64,000 nucleotides of DNA, taken from NCBI RefSeq assembly GCF_900095265.1, contig NZ_LT607658.1:111524-175523 (forward strand), written 5' to 3'. Numbering within the stretch: the stretch's first letter is position 1; every line of letters starts with the position of its first letter. A program made the position numbers and the translations under genes. The notes beneath the pieces were generated by a model that saw only the letters and a list, made by a program, of their open reading frames with translations, was not told the origin of the DNA and ran no database searches. This stretch comes from Janthinobacterium sp. UMAB-56 (GTDB lineage Bacteria; Pseudomonadota; Gammaproteobacteria; Burkholderiales; Burkholderiaceae_D). This document shows positions 61,650 to 64,000 of this stretch, in pieces.

Positions 61650-63720
61650 TCCGAACACACCCGAGACAGTAACCGCCAGCGACGAAGCCATCGTTGCCAA
61701 GCCCAAGCGCCGCACCAAGGCCCAGATCGAAGCTGATGCGGCCGCTGCCGTTGCAACTGCTGCAGCCGGCGACAGCGTCGCTGCCAAGCCGAAGCGCCGT
61801 ACGAAAGCCGACGTGGCCGCCGATGCGCCTGTCGCTGACGCCGCCGTAGAAGCTGCGCCTGCCGTCAAGAAAACCCGCGCCAAGCCAGCGCTGAAGGCCG
61901 TGGCCGACGCCGCGGAAGCCGCTGCCGAGGCGGTTGCTGCCCCGGCGCCGCGTCCGCCGCGCGCCCGCGCCGCCGCCAAGGCCGCTGCCGCCGTCGCTGA
62001 AGCGGCGCCGGAAGCCGTGGCTGACAAGCCGGCCGAAGCTCGCACTACCCGTGGTCCGCGCCAGATGCGTGGCGTGCAGGCAGAACGCGCGCTGCGCCAG
62101 CCGCCGCGCGCCGAAGCGCCGCAGGCAGCCGAAGCCGTTGCTGCAGCGCCTGCCGCAGAGCAAGTAGCTGCGCCTGTCGCCGATGTGTTCGATGCCGAAG
62201 GCAACCTCGTTTCCGGCCCGCGTCTGCCGCGCGGTCCGCGCAACGACGTGCCGGGTGCTGGCAAGAATGCCGGCAAGAGCCGCAAAAAGGGCAAGGGCCG
62301 CCAGGCTGCGCCCGGTAAACTCAGCGACGCTGACGCCGTGTTCTCGTTTGTCACCTCCGACGCTTTCGACAGCGAAGAAGGCGGCACGGGCCGCGTGCAA
62401 AAGGTGGCCGTGCGCCGCGACCTGACGTCCGACGACGACGCACCGAAGCTGCACAAGGTGCTGGCTGAAGCCGGTCTCGGTTCGCGCCGCGACATGGAAG
62501 ACCTGATTGTTTCGGGCCGCGTGTCCGTGAATGGCGAGCCGGCCCACATCGGCCAGCGCATCCTGCCGTCCGACCACGTGCGCATCAATGGCAAGTTGAT
62601 ACAGCGCCGTGTCAGCAAGAAGCCGCCACGCGTGCTGGTGTACCACAAGCCGGCCGGCGAAATCGTCAGCCACAACGATCCGGACGGCCGTCCATCCGTG
62701 TTCGACCGCTTGCCGACCATGAAAGCGGGCAAGTGGCTGGCCGTTGGTCGTCTCGACTTCAATACGGAAGGCTTGCTGCTGTTTACCACCTCCGGTGACC
62801 TGGCCAACCGCCTGATGCACCCGCGCTACGGCATCGACCGCGAGTACGCCGTGCGTACCCTGGGCGAGCTGGAAGAGGGCATGCGCCAGAAGCTGCTGGC
62901 CGGTGTCGAACTGGAAGACGGCCTGGCGCAGTTCTCGAAGATCGCCGATGGCGGCGGCGAAGGCATCAACAAGTGGTACCGCGTGGTGATCGGCGAAGGC
63001 CGTAACCGCGAAGTGCGCCGCATGTTCGAAGCCATCGGCCTGACCGTCTCGCGCCTGATCCGTACTCGCTACGGCGCCATGACCCTGCCGAGCGGCCTGA
63101 AACGCGGTCGCTGGGAAGAGATGGATGAAAACACCGTGCGCGACCTGCTGACCGCCTACGGCATCGAAAAGAAAATGCCGGCATCGGGTGACCCGCGTGC
63201 CGCTGGTGCCGCCAAGGGCCGCGAAGCGCGCAAGGCCAGCCGCGATGACGAGCCGAATGGCAACCGCATCGATGTGAGCAACCGCAACGCCGATCCTTTC
63301 CCTGTCGCGCCGCGCCGTGGCCAGCCGCAAGGCCAGTTTGCCCGTCCGCAAGGCCAGGGTCGCCCAGGCGGCGCGGGTCGTCCAGGCGAAGCGCGTGGTC
63401 CGGGCCGTGGCCAGCCGCAAGGTCCGTTCCAGGGTGGCCAGCCGCGCTCGTCGGCATCGTTCGAAGGCGCGCCGCAAGGCCAGGGTCGTCCGCCGCGCGC
63501 GGCCGGTCAGGGTCAGGGTCGTCCGGGTGGTGAAGGCCGCGCGCCGCAGCGCGGTCCGCGCCAGCCCGATCCGCTGCAAACGACCTTCGGCTTCGCTAAC
63601 ACGGGTCCGCGCCGCAATGCGGGCGGTGCCGGTGGTCAGGCGCGTTCCGGTGGCCAGCCGCGTGGCGGCATGGACCGTGGTGGCATGGATGGCATGCCGC
63701 GTCGTCGCAGCAAAGGTTAA
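61642..63720 (+). CDS. rluB: 23S rRNA pseudouridine synthase RluB with long low-complexity arms
   Basis: The 692-residue protein is more than twice the usual length. An Ala/Lys-rich N-terminal arm (1–265) carries the motif AKPKRRTKA twice (19–27 and 48–56). The S4 RNA-binding domain follows at about 270–317 ([20 protein letters not shown]). The catalytic domain has [14 protein letters not shown] with the presumed catalytic Asp372. A Gly/Gln/Arg/Pro-rich tail fills the last 150 residues with repeats such as GQPQGQF and GQGRPGG. The arms should be disordered and bind RNA or the ribosome, which is inference. The start overlaps the end of scpB. Confidence 0.92.
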   Translation: MNNPNTPETVTASDEAIVAKPKRRTKAQIEADAAAAVATAAAGDSVAAKPKRRTKADVAADAPVADAAVEAAPAVKKTRAKPALKAVADAAEAAAEAVAAPAPRPPRARAAAKAAAAVAEAAPEAVADKPAEARTTRGPRQMRGVQAERALRQPPRAEAPQAAEAVAAAPAAEQVAAPVADVFDAEGNLVSGPRLPRGPRNDVPGAGKNAGKSRKKGKGRQAAPGKLSDADAVFSFVTSDAFDSEEGGTGRVQKVAVRRDLTSDDDAPKLHKVLAEAGLGSRRDMEDLIVSGRVSVNGEPAHIGQRILPSDHVRINGKLIQRRVSKKPPRVLVYHKPAGEIVSHNDPDGRPSVFDRLPTMKAGKWLAVGRLDFNTEGLLLFTTSGDLANRLMHPRYGIDREYAVRTLGELEEGMRQKLLAGVELEDGLAQFSKIADGGGEGINKWYRVVIGEGRNREVRRMFEAIGLTVSRLIRTRYGAMTLPSGLKRGRWEEMDENTVRDLLTAYGIEKKMPASGDPRAAGAAKGREARKASRDDEPNGNRIDVSNRNADPFPVAPRRGQPQGQFARPQGQGRPGGAGRPGEARGPGRGQPQGPFQGGQPRSSASFEGAPQGQGRPPRAAGQGQGRPGGEGRAPQRGPRQPDPLQTTFGFANTGPRRNAGGAGGQARSGGQPRGGMDRGGMDGMPRRRSKG

Positions 63721-63812
63721 TCGGGAAGAGTTTCTTCTTGCGCGCCCGCCGAACTGCTGCGGGTGCGCGCTCTTGTAACTGTTGTAAGCCGGGCCGCTCC
63801 TCGTGTGCGGCA

Positions 63813-63841
63813 TTGCGGCGAAGTTAATAAGAGGTTATAAT
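63813..63841 (+). promoter_or_regulatory. Strong sigma-70 promoter after rluB
   Basis: TTGCGG (63813–63818) and a consensus TATAAT (63836–63841) are separated by exactly 17 bases. Transcription should start near 63847–63849. Confidence 0.72.
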
Positions 63842-63846
63842 CTGCA

Positions 63847-63941
63847 GCCTAATAAAAGTTCTCCGCAGGGTTGTTTGGTGGGGAGTGCTTTCATCTGGCT
63901 GGGGAAATACAAGAAGATGGGCAGATGCCCATTTTTTTTTT
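63847..63941 (+). ncRNA. Candidate small RNA or attenuated leader
   Basis: Between the promoter and a strong terminator lies a transcript of about 95 bases without a convincing reading frame. CAGCC (63845–63849) can pair with GGCTG (63897–63901), and CTCC (63861–63864) with GGAG (63882–63885), so it can fold as a closed domain before the terminator hairpin. In related Burkholderiales rluB is often followed by rimP–nusA–infB. If so here, this is probably the leader of that operon rather than a free small RNA. That gene order is from general knowledge; the next gene lies outside the window. Confidence 0.5.
63917..63941 (+). terminator. Rho-independent terminator near the right edge
   Basis: ATGGGC (63917–63922) pairs with GCCCAT (63927–63932), and the T-run continues to 63941, ten T in all. 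Confidence 0.88.
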
Positions 63942-64000
63942 GTTGAACCGTTTGTAATGGCGCCAACAAGAGGCCATATATGACTTGCGCGTGTTTTTTT

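Noticed and set aside
61393..63813. An 806-codon minus-strand frame rich in Arg, Thr and Ala opposite rluB
   Set aside because: It arises from the repetitive Ala/Lys and Gly/Gln codons of rluB read in reverse.
1..64000. CRISPR arrays, insertion sequences, prophage genes and toxin–antitoxin pairs
   Set aside because: No regularly spaced repeats, transposase or integrase motifs, or paired small genes were seen on either strand.

Overview
The window looks like chromosomal DNA of a betaproteobacterium, most likely Oxalobacteraceae close to Janthinobacterium or Massilia. This is inferred from the high GC content, the gene order glnA–ntrB–ntrC and yhdP–nitrilase–tldD, the glnE and scpB–rluB arrangements, and the abundance of TonB-dependent receptors. 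No alignment was run. I see no rRNA or tRNA gene, insertion sequence, prophage or CRISPR array. The left edge cuts an EI24-family membrane protein gene. The right edge ends just after rluB.

Layout. 1–7.7 kb: EI24 protein, a MoaB/CinA-N-like protein, a large divergent class A penicillin-binding protein, a small unknown protein, a glutathione S-transferase, a membrane-tethered TAXI-type binding protein and a rhodanese. 7.7–12.9 kb: a nitrogen-control block with glnA behind two NtrC-type sites and a sigma-54 promoter, a DUF4124 protein, ntrB and ntrC. A 9-codon mini-ORF with an ideal Shine-Dalgarno sequence sits between ntrB and ntrC and overlaps the ntrC start. 13–17 kb: a CorA-family transporter, a GAF histidine kinase and a FAD-dependent oxidoreductase. 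17.3–31.7 kb: a TonB-dependent receptor, rsmE, tkt and gap, a second receptor followed by a secreted S9 peptidase, then a DUF1275 and a Cache protein. 31.8–42.9 kb: glnE, divergent from yhdP–nitrilase–tldD, and then aroG.

aroG is preceded by a clear Phe/Tyr-rich leader peptide and an attenuator, which is the best-supported regulatory find. 43–52 kb: three more TonB-dependent receptors in tandem on the minus strand. 52.4–58 kb: a complete peptide-type ABC importer (binding protein, two permeases, one fused double ATPase). 58–63.7 kb: a DedA–rhodanese fusion, glucokinase, scpB and rluB. After rluB, a strong promoter-to-terminator unit marks either a small RNA or an attenuated leader of the next operon.

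How the parts work together. glnA, ntrB, ntrC and glnE form most of a nitrogen-assimilation circuit with transcriptional and adenylylation control. The five receptors, the secreted S9 peptidase and the peptide ABC importer could together capture, cleave and import peptides. That is inference from proximity and family; the receptor substrates are unknown.
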